A stretch of 64,000 nucleotides of DNA. Origin: Kribbella sandramycini. Its GTDB lineage: Bacteria > Actinomycetota > Actinomycetes > Propionibacteriales > Kribbellaceae. The stretch is from NCBI RefSeq assembly GCF_013131805.1, contig NZ_JABJRC010000003.1, positions 496,001-560,000 on the forward strand. Reading direction: 5' to 3'. This document shows positions 15,463 to 23,460 of the stretch, in pieces. How positions within the stretch are numbered: the stretch's first letter is position 1; each line of letters begins with the position of its first letter. The translations under genes were made by a program, and so were the position numbers. Below the pieces are notes generated by a model. It saw only the letters and a program-made list of their open reading frames with translations. It searched no databases and was not told where the DNA came from.

Positions 15463-16593
15463 GTGAGTGACTTGAGTATCCGGACCATCTCCGCCGACGA
15501 GCACGCCGCCTTCATCGCGGCGCGACCGTCGGCGAGTTTCTTGCAGACGCCGGGCTGGGCCGCGGTCAAGAGCGAGTGGAAGGCCGAGTCACTCGGCTGG
15601 TTCGACCCGGCGAACCCGAGCGAGCTGCTCGGCGCCGGTCTGGTGCTCTACCGGCAGATGCCGAAGGTCAAGCGCTACCTGGCCTACCTGCCCGAGGGCC
15701 CGGTGATCGACTGGGACGCGATCGACCTCGGCAGCTACCTGCGCCCGCTCGCGGCGCACGCGGCCGAGCGGGGCGCGTTCGGGATCCGGATGGGCCCGCC
15801 GGTGCCGACCCGGCGCTGGACGGCGAAGACCATCAAGGACGCGATCGCCGGCGGGCAGCAGCCGCGGCTCGGCGACGTCCGCCCCGACGTGATCGAGCCG
15901 TCGGGCGCCACCGTGGCGAATCAGCTGCGCAACCTGGGCTGGAAGGCCCCGCGCACCGGCGAGGGTTTCGCCGCCGGGCAGCCGCAGTACGTTTTCCAGG
16001 TCCCGCTGGCCGGTTACGGCCCGGAAGACCTGCAGAAGAACATGAACCAGCTGTGGCGGCGCAATATCAAGAAGGCCGCCAAGATGGGCGTCGAGGTCTC
16101 CCAGGGCGGCCCCGAGGATTTGAAGGCCTTCCACCAGCTGTACGTCGAGACGGCCGAGCGGGACCACTTCACCCCGCGTCCGCTGCCGTACTTCGAGAAG
16201 ATGTACGCGGCGATGGCCAGCCAGCCGGCCGATTGCTGCGACTTCCGGGTCTACAACGCCCACCACGAAGGCGATCTGGTCGCTTCGACGATCTGGATCC
16301 GGGTCGGCGGTCACTCCTGGTACTCCTACGGCGCCAGCTCGACCGCCAAGCGGGACGTGCGCGGATCGAATGCGATCCAGTGGCGCATGATGTCGGACGC
16401 ACTCGCCGAGGGTGCGACCGTGTACGACCTACGGGGCATCACCGACACCTTGGACCCGAACGACCCGCATGTCGGGCTGATCCAGTTCAAGGTCGGCACC
16501 GGCGGCGAGGCCGTCGAGTACGTCGGTGAGTGGGATCTGCCGTTGAACAAGGCGCTCTACACCGCATTCGACCTCTACATGAGACGGCGTTGA
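15463..16593 (+). CDS. FemABX family aminoacyl/peptidyl transferase
   Basis: 376 residues with two GNAT-like domains. Motifs include LAYLPEGPVIDW, NMNQLWRRNIKKAAKMGV and the C-terminal YDLRGITDTLDPND. Family members use aminoacyl-tRNA to add residues to peptidoglycan precursors. A TACTCT -10-like hexamer ends eight bases before the GTG, and no Shine-Dalgarno is evident, so a leaderless transcript is likely. It lies four bases upstream of the alanine-racemase-like gene, a pairing seen near ssb/rplI in other actinomycetes. Confidence 0.88.
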   Translation: MSDLSIRTISADEHAAFIAARPSASFLQTPGWAAVKSEWKAESLGWFDPANPSELLGAGLVLYRQMPKVKRYLAYLPEGPVIDWDAIDLGSYLRPLAAHAAERGAFGIRMGPPVPTRRWTAKTIKDAIAGGQQPRLGDVRPDVIEPSGATVANQLRNLGWKAPRTGEGFAAGQPQYVFQVPLAGYGPEDLQKNMNQLWRRNIKKAAKMGVEVSQGGPEDLKAFHQLYVETAERDHFTPRPLPYFEKMYAAMASQPADCCDFRVYNAHHEGDLVASTIWIRVGGHSWYSYGASSTAKRDVRGSNAIQWRMMSDALAEGATVYDLRGITDTLDPNDPHVGLIQFKVGTGGEAVEYVGEWDLPLNKALYTAFDLYMRRR

Positions 16594-16597
16594 CACC

Positions 16598-17599
16598 ATG
16601 CCCCTGACCCTGCACGTCGATTCCGATCGATGGCGCGACCACCTCCGTTCCACGTGGAACCCCGATATCGTCCCGGTCGCCAAAGGCAACGGCTACGGGT
16701 TCGGCAACCATCGGCTGATCGCCGAGTCGCGTGCGCTCGGCGCCCGGACGGTGGCCGTCGGCACGTACTTCGAAGTCCCGCCGGACCCGCGGGAGGACGT
16801 CGTCGTCCTGACGCCGTGGCGGCCGTTCCTGGAGATGTCGCAGAGCAAGAACGTCATCCACACGGTCAGCCGGCTGGCCGACCTGGTCTCGATCCCGGCC
16901 GGTAGCCGGGTGCTGATCGAGGTCCAGACGTCGATGCGCCGGCACGGGATCGGCGCTCGCGAACTGCGCCACACCATGTTGCTGAACGCCCTGGACCGGA
17001 TCCGCTTCGAGGGCTGGTCGCTGCACTTCCCGATGGGCGCCGGCGGGACGTCGGCCAACGTCCGCGAGGCCGCGCAGCTGGCCAAGCAGGCGATCGACGT
17101 CCGCCGCGGCCCGCTCTGGGTCTCGCACGTCCCGGCGCAGAAGCTCGGCGACATCGGCGAGAACGTGAAACTCCGGATGGGGACGGCGCTCTGGCTCGGC
17201 GACCGCGGCGCGCTGACGGTCCGCGCGACCGTCCTCGACGTCCACTCGGTCCGTCGCGGTGAGCGCGTCGGCTACCGCCAGCGGCGGGTCAGCGGCGACG
17301 GCCACATCCTGGTCGTCTCCGGCGGTACGGCGCACGGCGTCGGTCTGGAGGCCCCCACGGCGGCGGCCACCGTTCGCCAGCGCGCGATCGCGATGGCGAA
17401 GGGCAGCCTGGACGCCGCGGGGATGGCCTTGTCACCGTTCACGATCGACGGAAAGCAGCGCTGGTTCGCGGAGCCGCCGCACATGCAGGCCAGCATGCTC
17501 TTCCTGCCGTCCTCGGTGGCGCCGCCGGCCGTCGGCGACACGATCGGCGTCGACGTCCGCTTCACCACCACCTCGTTCGACCGCGTCTCGATGGACTGA
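16598..17599 (+). CDS. Alanine-racemase-like PLP barrel protein
   Basis: 333 residues. The PLP lysine is in VPVAKGNGYGFG (Lys29). The barrel retains RMGTALWLGD, and a tyrosine follows in GERVGYRQRRVSGDGH, at about the position where alanine racemases carry the opposing catalytic base. It is shorter than canonical Alr (about 370), so it may be a divergent racemase or a relative with another role. Immediate linkage to the FemX-type gene points to cell-wall amino-acid metabolism. Its 3' end abuts the convergent amidohydrolase with no gap. Confidence 0.75.
   Translation: MPLTLHVDSDRWRDHLRSTWNPDIVPVAKGNGYGFGNHRLIAESRALGARTVAVGTYFEVPPDPREDVVVLTPWRPFLEMSQSKNVIHTVSRLADLVSIPAGSRVLIEVQTSMRRHGIGARELRHTMLLNALDRIRFEGWSLHFPMGAGGTSANVREAAQLAKQAIDVRRGPLWVSHVPAQKLGDIGENVKLRMGTALWLGDRGALTVRATVLDVHSVRRGERVGYRQRRVSGDGHILVVSGGTAHGVGLEAPTAAATVRQRAIAMAKGSLDAAGMALSPFTIDGKQRWFAEPPHMQASMLFLPSSVAPPAVGDTIGVDVRFTTTSFDRVSMD
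16647..16660. other. parS-like palindrome
   Basis: GTTCCACGTGGAAC is a perfect 14-bp palindrome that differs from the ParB-binding consensus GTTTCACGTGAAAC only by one symmetrical substitution in each arm. It lies inside the alanine-racemase-like gene. Confidence 0.45.
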
Positions 17600-19018
17600 C
17601 TAACGCCCGAGGAGTACGTCGATGCGGTCGCCGGCCGCATCGGCGTCCCGGATCACCTTGGCGGTGTCGACGCCCACCAGGCGACCGTCGCGTTTGACGG
17701 CGACACCGTCGACGAAGACCCACGCGACGTTGGCGGGCTGGGCGTTGAAGACGAGCTGGCTGACCCAGTTGCCGTTCGGGGCGAAGTTGAGGGCCTGCGG
17801 ATCGATGATCTGCAGGTCCGCCTTCTTACCCGGCGTCAGCGAGCCGATCTCCTTGTCGATACCGAGCGCCTCGGCGCCGCCGAGGGTGGCCATCCGCAGG
17901 ACGTCGGCGGGCTGCGGGTAGCGCGTCGGGTCCATCGCGGTGGCGCGCTGCAGGCCGACCGCGGCGCGCATGTCGTTGAACATGTCGGTCGTGTCGTTGG
18001 TCCCGCCGTCGATACCGAGCCCGACCTTGATCCCGCGCGACGCCATCTCCGGCAGCCGGATGACGCCCGAGGCCAACCGCATGTTCGACAGCGGGTTGTG
18101 CGCGACCCGGATGTCGTTGGCGGCCAGCTCGTCGAGCTCCGCGTCGGTCATCTGGACGGCGTGGTTCATCAGCAGGCCGGGCCGGATGGCGCCGACCTTG
18201 CGCAGCGCCTCCATCTGGCCGGTGGCCGGGTCGCTCTTCGACTCGTGGACGTGCACGTTCAGCGCGACGCCGAGCTCCTTGGCCAGGTTCTCCGCGGCCT
18301 CGGTGCTGGCGAGGTTCTCCATCGTCGGGTGCTGGCCGATCTGCAGATGCGCCAGCGGGTTCCGGTCGATGACCTCCTTCTTCACCCGGCGGATCTCGTT
18401 GAGCGTGGCCGGATTGGTGTTGGCCGAGTAGGAGAAGAAGAAGCGCAGTTTCGAGTCCGCGAGGGCCTTCAGGCTGCCGTTCGCGAAGTCGGCGGAGAAG
18501 CTGTGCGACCAGTCGGTCGTGGTGGTGATGCCGGTGCCGATCGCGTCCAGCGCGGAGAGCCGGGTGCCGGCGTACCCCTCGGCGTACGCCGGTTTGTTGC
18601 CGTACAGCGGGAGCACGCACTCGGCGAGCCAGCCGTTCAGCTCCTTGTCGGTCGCGCAACCGCGGATCAGCGACTGCCAGGTGTGCGTGTGCAGGTCGAC
18701 GAAACCGGGCATCACGATCTTGCCGCGGCCGTCGACCACCCGCGCACCGGCCGTGCCGGGCAGGTTCTTGCCGACCGCGGTGATGGTGTTCTTGGTCATC
18801 AGGACGTCGGCGTCCTTCAGGAGGCCGAGTGCGCCCTGGCCGACGGCCGGGTCCATCGTGAGGACCATAGACGCGTCGCGGATCAGCACCTTCGCGGTGC
18901 CGTCGTAACCGGTGCTGTCGAGCTGCTCGGTCGCGGTCAGCTGGTTGGCGCCCAGGGGCACGGCGAGACCGGCCACCAAGGTGAAACCAACAGCGAGAGC
19001 GCGGCGCCTGGTGAACAT
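17600..19018 (-). CDS. Exported amidohydrolase (TrzA/AtzA-type deaminase family)
   Basis: 472 residues. The signal MFTRRRALAVGFTLVAGLAVP is twin-arginine-like. The metal-dependent barrel shows VDLHTHTW (first His pair), VHVHES, MNHAVQM and GIDGGTND (Asp ligand). Overall resemblance is to cytosine-deaminase, chlorohydrolase and SAH-deaminase relatives. Export of such an enzyme suggests scavenging of an environmental compound. Substrate is not predictable. The Shine-Dalgarno GAGG precedes the ATG. It is divergent from the MerR-type promoter at 19089. Confidence 0.8.
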   Translation of the reverse strand: MFTRRRALAVGFTLVAGLAVPLGANQLTATEQLDSTGYDGTAKVLIRDASMVLTMDPAVGQGALGLLKDADVLMTKNTITAVGKNLPGTAGARVVDGRGKIVMPGFVDLHTHTWQSLIRGCATDKELNGWLAECVLPLYGNKPAYAEGYAGTRLSALDAIGTGITTTTDWSHSFSADFANGSLKALADSKLRFFFSYSANTNPATLNEIRRVKKEVIDRNPLAHLQIGQHPTMENLASTEAAENLAKELGVALNVHVHESKSDPATGQMEALRKVGAIRPGLLMNHAVQMTDAELDELAANDIRVAHNPLSNMRLASGVIRLPEMASRGIKVGLGIDGGTNDTTDMFNDMRAAVGLQRATAMDPTRYPQPADVLRMATLGGAEALGIDKEIGSLTPGKKADLQIIDPQALNFAPNGNWVSQLVFNAQPANVAWVFVDGVAVKRDGRLVGVDTAKVIRDADAAGDRIDVLLGR

Positions 19019-19088
19019 GGCGGAACCTCGATCGGGTTGGGGAAAAGGGTCCCGAACCTAACTCCCGGCAGTGTCACCAGCGGACTTC

Positions 19089-19119
19089 TTGACCTCAGGT
19101 GCACCTGAGGTTGCACCTT
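19089..19119 (+). promoter_or_regulatory. MerR-type promoter with 20-bp palindrome
   Basis: A -35 TTGACC (19089-19094) is followed by a 19-base spacer and CACCTT (19114-19119). The spacer is centred on a perfect palindrome, ACCTCAGGTGCACCTGAGGT (19092-19111). The overlong 19-base spacer with a dyad is the hallmark of MerR/SoxR-activated promoters. The ATG follows six bases later, implying a leaderless transcript. No merR gene is in the window. Confidence 0.65.
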
Positions 19120-19125
19120 GGGTCC

Positions 19126-19656
19126 ATGGACGCTCAGGAGTCGTCGGTCGAGGTCACCGACCCGGAGAAGTCCGCCGACCTGCCCGATGCCGACGGGTCG
19201 GTGGACAGCTATCACGCGCACCGGCTGTTTCATCAGCTCGAGGACCCGGTCCCGACGGTCGCCGAGGCCTATCGCGTACTGCGCCCCGGCGGCCGCTTCA
19301 CCGCCCGCGGCCCGGACTTCGGGTTCCTCCTGATGGACAGCTCCGACCAGGACCTGACGGACGTCGTCCTGCTCGGCCTGGAGTCGCGATCGGTGGCGCC
19401 CCGCGCCATGCGCACGCTGCGGGACCTCCTTCTGGACGCCGGATTCCGGGACGTCGAGGTGGTCGTCGACAGCGCGGTCGTGACCGATCACGCCGTCCTC
19501 GCGGAGCGACTGATCACGGCCGCCGACGCCGCCGTCCAGAAGGCGCTGATCACCCGGGCGGACGCCGACGGCTGGCTGGCCGAGCAAGCCAAGCGCGGCC
19601 GGCATGACCGGTTCCTCGCAATCCTGCCGACCTTGGTGGTCAGCGCGCTCAGATGA
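19126..19656 (+). CDS. N-terminally truncated methyltransferase-like protein
   Basis: 176 residues. It begins where a class I methyltransferase would already be past its SAM-binding motif I: the early segment reads LPDADGSVDSYHAHRLFHQL and continues AEAYRVLRPGGRF, the usual post-II/motif III region. The glycine-rich motif I is absent, so SAM binding is doubtful. The ATG sits exactly at the expected start of the MerR-type promoter transcript, so the gene is probably expressed. It may be a decayed methyltransferase or a re-purposed domain. The end overlaps the convergent MFS gene by eight bases. Confidence 0.6.
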   Translation: MDAQESSVEVTDPEKSADLPDADGSVDSYHAHRLFHQLEDPVPTVAEAYRVLRPGGRFTARGPDFGFLLMDSSDQDLTDVVLLGLESRSVAPRAMRTLRDLLLDAGFRDVEVVVDSAVVTDHAVLAERLITAADAAVQKALITRADADGWLAEQAKRGRHDRFLAILPTLVVSALR

Positions 19657-20758
19657 GCAGGCTGACCACGATCGAGGGCAGGCCCATGCCGAGGTAGGCG
19701 ATCACGAAGAACGTCGCCAGCACGCCCGCGCGGGACGTCGGCTCGGCGGCGATCACCACCTCGGCGACCGCGCTCTTGAACAGCAGCCCGGCCCCGGCGC
19801 CGGCGAGCGTCGCCGCGATCAGCAGCAACCACAGCGCCGGGAATGCCAGCGCCACGCCGGTCAGGATCAGGCCGATCGGGAACAGCGTCGAGCCGAGCCG
19901 CAGGATTCGGTCCCGTGGCACGCGGGCGAGCGCCAGCTGCGCGACCGCCGAGGCCGCGAACACCACGAACGGCGCCAGCGCGGCGACGAAGTACGACGTC
20001 ACGCCGAGCTCGCGGCGGACCACGATCACCCCGAGCGAGGAGAACAGGCCCATCACCGCGAAGGCCGTCGCGCCGGTCAGAGCTGCCATCGCGAACGCCC
20101 GCTGCTGCCCGTCGCGCAGCGCGAAGCGAACCGGCGGATCCTGCTCGGCCAGCTCGGTGTCCACGGTCTCCGGGCTCGAGAGCACGAGCGCGAGCAGCCC
20201 GATCATGAGTACGCCGAGGACGACGTACGGCGTCCGCAGCGGGGACGGCGCCCACTGGCCCAGCGCACCTGCGATCAGCGGCCCGAGGGCAAGCCCTCCG
20301 AGGTTGGACGCCGTCGCGACCAGCGCTGGGAAGGTGGACGACGCATCCGGCCGGGCCTCCCGGTAGAGGTCGGTCAGATAGGTGGTCGCCGTACAGGCCA
20401 TCAGACCGATCGCGACGCCGGTCAGCACCCGGCCGAGCAGCAGGGCCGGCAGCTGCGGCCAGATCGCGAGGATCGCGTCCGCCAGGATGCCGATCAGGAG
20501 TGCCGGCACGATGATGCGGCGCCGGCCAAGGCGGTCGGACAGGTGCCCGAAGATCCGCAGGCTGATCCCGGCGCCGAGCACCATCACCGCGAAGGCGATC
20601 GTCACGGTGGTCGGCCCGAAGTGGTCGCGGGCCTGGTAGAGCGGCCAGAGCGGCGTCGGCGCGGTGCCGAACGCCATCAGGGCGACGAAGGCCGCGGCAA
20701 CGAACCAGAAGCCGGTCAGATGCCGGGTGCTGGTCGGCGGCGGCGCGGTGATGGTCAT
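19649..20758 (-). CDS. MFS transporter
   Basis: 369 residues, about 11-12 helices. The motif GHLSDRLGRRRIIVPALLIG between helices 2 and 3 is a clear MFS motif A. It resembles drug and sugar efflux members. It is divergent from a LysR regulator across a 110-base region with an inverted repeat, so LysR probably controls it. Substrate unknown. Confidence 0.82.
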   Translation of the reverse strand: MTITAPPPTSTRHLTGFWFVAAAFVALMAFGTAPTPLWPLYQARDHFGPTTVTIAFAVMVLGAGISLRIFGHLSDRLGRRRIIVPALLIGILADAILAIWPQLPALLLGRVLTGVAIGLMACTATTYLTDLYREARPDASSTFPALVATASNLGGLALGPLIAGALGQWAPSPLRTPYVVLGVLMIGLLALVLSSPETVDTELAEQDPPVRFALRDGQQRAFAMAALTGATAFAVMGLFSSLGVIVVRRELGVTSYFVAALAPFVVFAASAVAQLALARVPRDRILRLGSTLFPIGLILTGVALAFPALWLLLIAATLAGAGAGLLFKSAVAEVVIAAEPTSRAGVLATFFVIAYLGMGLPSIVVSLLI

Positions 20759-20787
20759 CGGAAACCTCTCGTAGTTGAGTTCTCATC

Positions 20788-20803
20788 CATGTGAACTCAC
20801 ATG
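20788..20803. promoter_or_regulatory. Inverted repeat, likely LysR binding site
   Basis: CATGTGA (20788-20794), AC, TCACATG (20797-20803) is a perfect 7-2-7 repeat containing the T-N11-A core of LysR sites. A second small dyad, TGAGTTCTCA, lies at 20776-20785. Both lie between the divergent MFS and LysR genes. Confidence 0.55.
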
Positions 20804-20868
20804 AGGCATCGCGCGGTAGTAGCTTTACTGGGACTGCTTCAGATATTTTTCATCTCCGGGAGAGATAG

Positions 20869-21762
20869 ATGGAGTTGCGGCACCTCCGGCATTTCGTCGC
20901 GCTCGCCGAGGAGCGCAGCTTTACAGCGGCCGCGCAGCGGGAGCACATCGTCCAGTCCGGGTTGTCGACCTCGATCCGGGCGCTGGAGAAGGACGTCGGC
21001 GCCCTGCTGTTCGTCCGCGGCACCCGGCCGGTCCGGTTGACCGCCGAGGGTCAGGCGCTGGTTCCGTCTGCCCGGCGGACGCTTGAGGCGGCGACCGCGG
21101 CCCGGCAGACGGTCCAGGAGGTACACGGCGTGCTGGCCGGGCGGCTGCGCATCGGCGCGCTGCAGAGCACCGGCCACACGCTGCCGTTCGCGAACTGGCT
21201 GGCCGAGTTCTCCCTCGCGCACCCGCGGGTGGAGATCGCGGTCCGCTTCACGGCTGCTTCGACGATGGTCGAGCAGGTGATCGACGGCGGTCTGGACATC
21301 GCGATGGTGGCGTTGATCGAGGACGATCCGGCCGGCCTGGACGTCGTTCCGCTGCTGACCGAGCCACTGATGCTGGCGTGCCCGGCGGGGCATCCGTTGG
21401 CCGGGGCCGACGCCGTCCGGCTCGAGGAGTTGGTCGGGGAGCGGTTCGTCGAGACGCCACCGGAATGGTCGATCCGCACGGTCATCGACGACGCGTTCCG
21501 CGCGGCCGGGATCCAGCGGCAGATCGCGGTCGAGGTGAACGAGTGGAGTATGGCGCTCGACCTGATCGCCGCCGGCGCCGGAGTCGCACTCGTCCCGGAA
21601 GGGCTGGACTTCGGGCTGCACCCGCGATCGACCGACACCGTCCAGCTGGTGCCGCTCATCGGCGTCCAGCTGGATCGGCGCGTCGATCTGGTGTTGCCGA
21701 GCGGGCATGCGGCGACGCCAGCCGCCCGCCGGTTCGCCGAACTCGTGCGAGCTAAGGTTTGA
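20869..21762 (+). CDS. LysR family transcriptional regulator
   Basis: 297 residues. The N-terminal winged helix-turn-helix opens MELRHLRHFVALAEERSFT with REHIVQSGLSTSIRALE; the C-terminal periplasmic-binding-protein-like effector domain spans about 90-290. GGGAGA precedes the ATG. It probably regulates the divergent MFS gene. Its end overlaps the convergent epimerase gene by 11 bases. Confidence 0.9.
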   Translation: MELRHLRHFVALAEERSFTAAAQREHIVQSGLSTSIRALEKDVGALLFVRGTRPVRLTAEGQALVPSARRTLEAATAARQTVQEVHGVLAGRLRIGALQSTGHTLPFANWLAEFSLAHPRVEIAVRFTAASTMVEQVIDGGLDIAMVALIEDDPAGLDVVPLLTEPLMLACPAGHPLAGADAVRLEELVGERFVETPPEWSIRTVIDDAFRAAGIQRQIAVEVNEWSMALDLIAAGAGVALVPEGLDFGLHPRSTDTVQLVPLIGVQLDRRVDLVLPSGHAATPAARRFAELVRAKV

Positions 21763-22900
21763 GCTTCCAACGGACAGTGGGCAACAGTGCGCTGGGATCG
21801 ACCCGATCCTTGTTCAAGGCAACAATGTCGAACATCGACTCGATCAGCGTGTCGGACAACAGATGCGGCTGCAGGCCCAGCTCGACCAGACCGGTGTGCT
21901 TGACGTTGTAGTAGTGCTCGGCCTGCTCGACCCGCGGGTTCTCCAGGTGGTCGACCTGGACCGGGCCGGGGAACGCCGCCGCGACCAGCTCGGCGAGCCG
22001 GCTGACCGAATAGCTCTCGGTCATCTGGTTGAAGACCCGGAACTCACCTTGTTCCGCAGGGTTTTCCACCGCCAGCCGGATGCACTCGACCGTGTCCCGG
22101 ATGTCGAGGAACCCACGGGTCTGGCCGCCGCTGCCGTACACGGTGAGCGGCTCGCCGAGCACAGCCTGAATGACGAAGCGGTTGAGCACGGTACCGAAGA
22201 CGGCGTCGTAGTCGAACCGGGTCGCGAGCCGCGGGTCCTGCACGGTCTGCTCGGTCTGCTGCCCGTACACCACGCCCTGGTTGAGATCCGTGACGCGCAG
22301 CCCCCAGATCCGGCAGCCGAACTCGAGGTTGTGCGAGTCGTGCACCTTGCTCAGGTGGTAGAACGAGCCCGGCTTCTTCGGGTACAGCATCCGATCGGTG
22401 CGCCCGTTGTGGGTGACCTCGAGCCAGCCCTCTTCGATATCGATATTCGGTGTCCCGTACTCGCCCATCGTGCCCAGCTTGACGATGTGCACATCGGGGT
22501 TCGTCTCGGCGACGGCGTACATCAGGTTGAGCGTGCCGATCACGTTGTTCTGCTGGGTGTAGACGGCGTGCGCCCGGTCGATCATCGAGTACGGCGCGGC
22601 CCGCTGCTCGGCGAAGTGCACGATCGCCTCCGGCCGGAACTCGGCCAGCACCCGGTGCACGAAGTCAGCGTCGAGCAGATCGCCGAGGTACGGCGTGATC
22701 ACCTGGCCGGAAAGCTCTTGCCAGGCGGCCACCCGGGTCTCCAGGTCCTCGATCGGGACCAGGCTCTGGACGCCGAGCTCACGGTCGTAACCGCGCCGGG
22801 CCAGGTTGTCGAGAACGGCGAGCTCGTGGCCGCGATCCGACAGATGTAAGGCGGTCGGCCACCCTAGGTAACCGTCACCGCCCAGGACGAGTACGCGCAC
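21752..22900 (-). CDS. sqdB: UDP-sulfoquinovose synthase-like NAD-dependent sugar enzyme
   Basis: 382 residues, extended SDR. GGDGYLGWPTALHL is the NAD motif. The active-site block matches plant SQD1 closely: TMGEYGTPNIDIEEG, HNGRTD, YPKKPGSFYHLSKVHDSHN and LNQGVVYG, giving Thr144, Tyr181 and Lys185, against Thr145/Tyr182/Lys186 in SQD1. SQD1 converts UDP-glucose and sulfite to UDP-sulfoquinovose, the sulfolipid head-group donor. No SqdX/SqdD-type transferase is adjacent, so the final product may be a different sulfoglycoconjugate. The symbol is by homology only. Confidence 0.75.
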   Translation of the reverse strand: MRVLVLGGDGYLGWPTALHLSDRGHELAVLDNLARRGYDRELGVQSLVPIEDLETRVAAWQELSGQVITPYLGDLLDADFVHRVLAEFRPEAIVHFAEQRAAPYSMIDRAHAVYTQQNNVIGTLNLMYAVAETNPDVHIVKLGTMGEYGTPNIDIEEGWLEVTHNGRTDRMLYPKKPGSFYHLSKVHDSHNLEFGCRIWGLRVTDLNQGVVYGQQTEQTVQDPRLATRFDYDAVFGTVLNRFVIQAVLGEPLTVYGSGGQTRGFLDIRDTVECIRLAVENPAEQGEFRVFNQMTESYSVSRLAELVAAAFPGPVQVDHLENPRVEQAEHYYNVKHTGLVELGLQPHLLSDTLIESMFDIVALNKDRVDPSALLPTVRWKLKP

Positions 22901-23031
22901 GACTCGGCCGCCTTCCCTCGGGAACTGCTGACACCTACTGTCCTATCCCGGGGACCCGCTCCTTGAACCGGGAACGGGCTGGCAATTGGCTGAGAATTCG
23001 CTCCGTCGCGGCCCAGGTGCACAATGGCTGG

Positions 23032-23460
23032 GTGTTCCGAGAACGATGGTTGCTGTGGGCGAAGTACTCGGCATCCTCCGTAATCTCCACCGCGGTGAGT
23101 CAGGTCGCGTTCGCGATCTGTTACTGGTTCGGTCTGTTGCCGTTACTGGCCACCGTCATCGCGTGGGTGGCCGGCGGGATCCCGAACTACGTCCTCAGCC
23201 GGCGCTGGGCCTGGGGCCGCCGCGGCCAGATGTTGCCGTACGCAATCATCGTGGTCGGTAACGCGGCCATCGCCGCGCTGGTCACCAGCCTCACTGATCA
23301 CGCTGCGCAAGCATGGATCGACTCCCGGTTCTGGCAGACGATGGTGGTCAGCGGCTCCTACTTCGCCACCTTCGCGGCGTTGTTCGTGGTCAAGTTCTGG
23401 TTGTTCGACCGCTGGGTGTTCGCCGACCCCGCGCCCGCACGTACTCCCGTAGCCAGCTAG
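23032..23460 (+). CDS. GtrA family membrane protein
   Basis: About 142 residues with four helices (about 12-30, 35-52, 65-85 and 105-125) and the family features AVSQVAFAI, GGIPNYVLSRRWAWG and VVKFWLFDRWVF. GtrA proteins move or retain polyprenyl-linked sugars at the membrane and often partner with GT2 enzymes like the neighbour. The GTG at 23032 is preferred over a TTG at 22963, which would add a polar extension; neither has a clear Shine-Dalgarno. Its last 71 bases overlap the convergent glycosyltransferase gene. Confidence 0.8.
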   Translation: MFRERWLLWAKYSASSVISTAVSQVAFAICYWFGLLPLLATVIAWVAGGIPNYVLSRRWAWGRRGQMLPYAIIVVGNAAIAALVTSLTDHAAQAWIDSRFWQTMVVSGSYFATFAALFVVKFWLFDRWVFADPAPARTPVAS

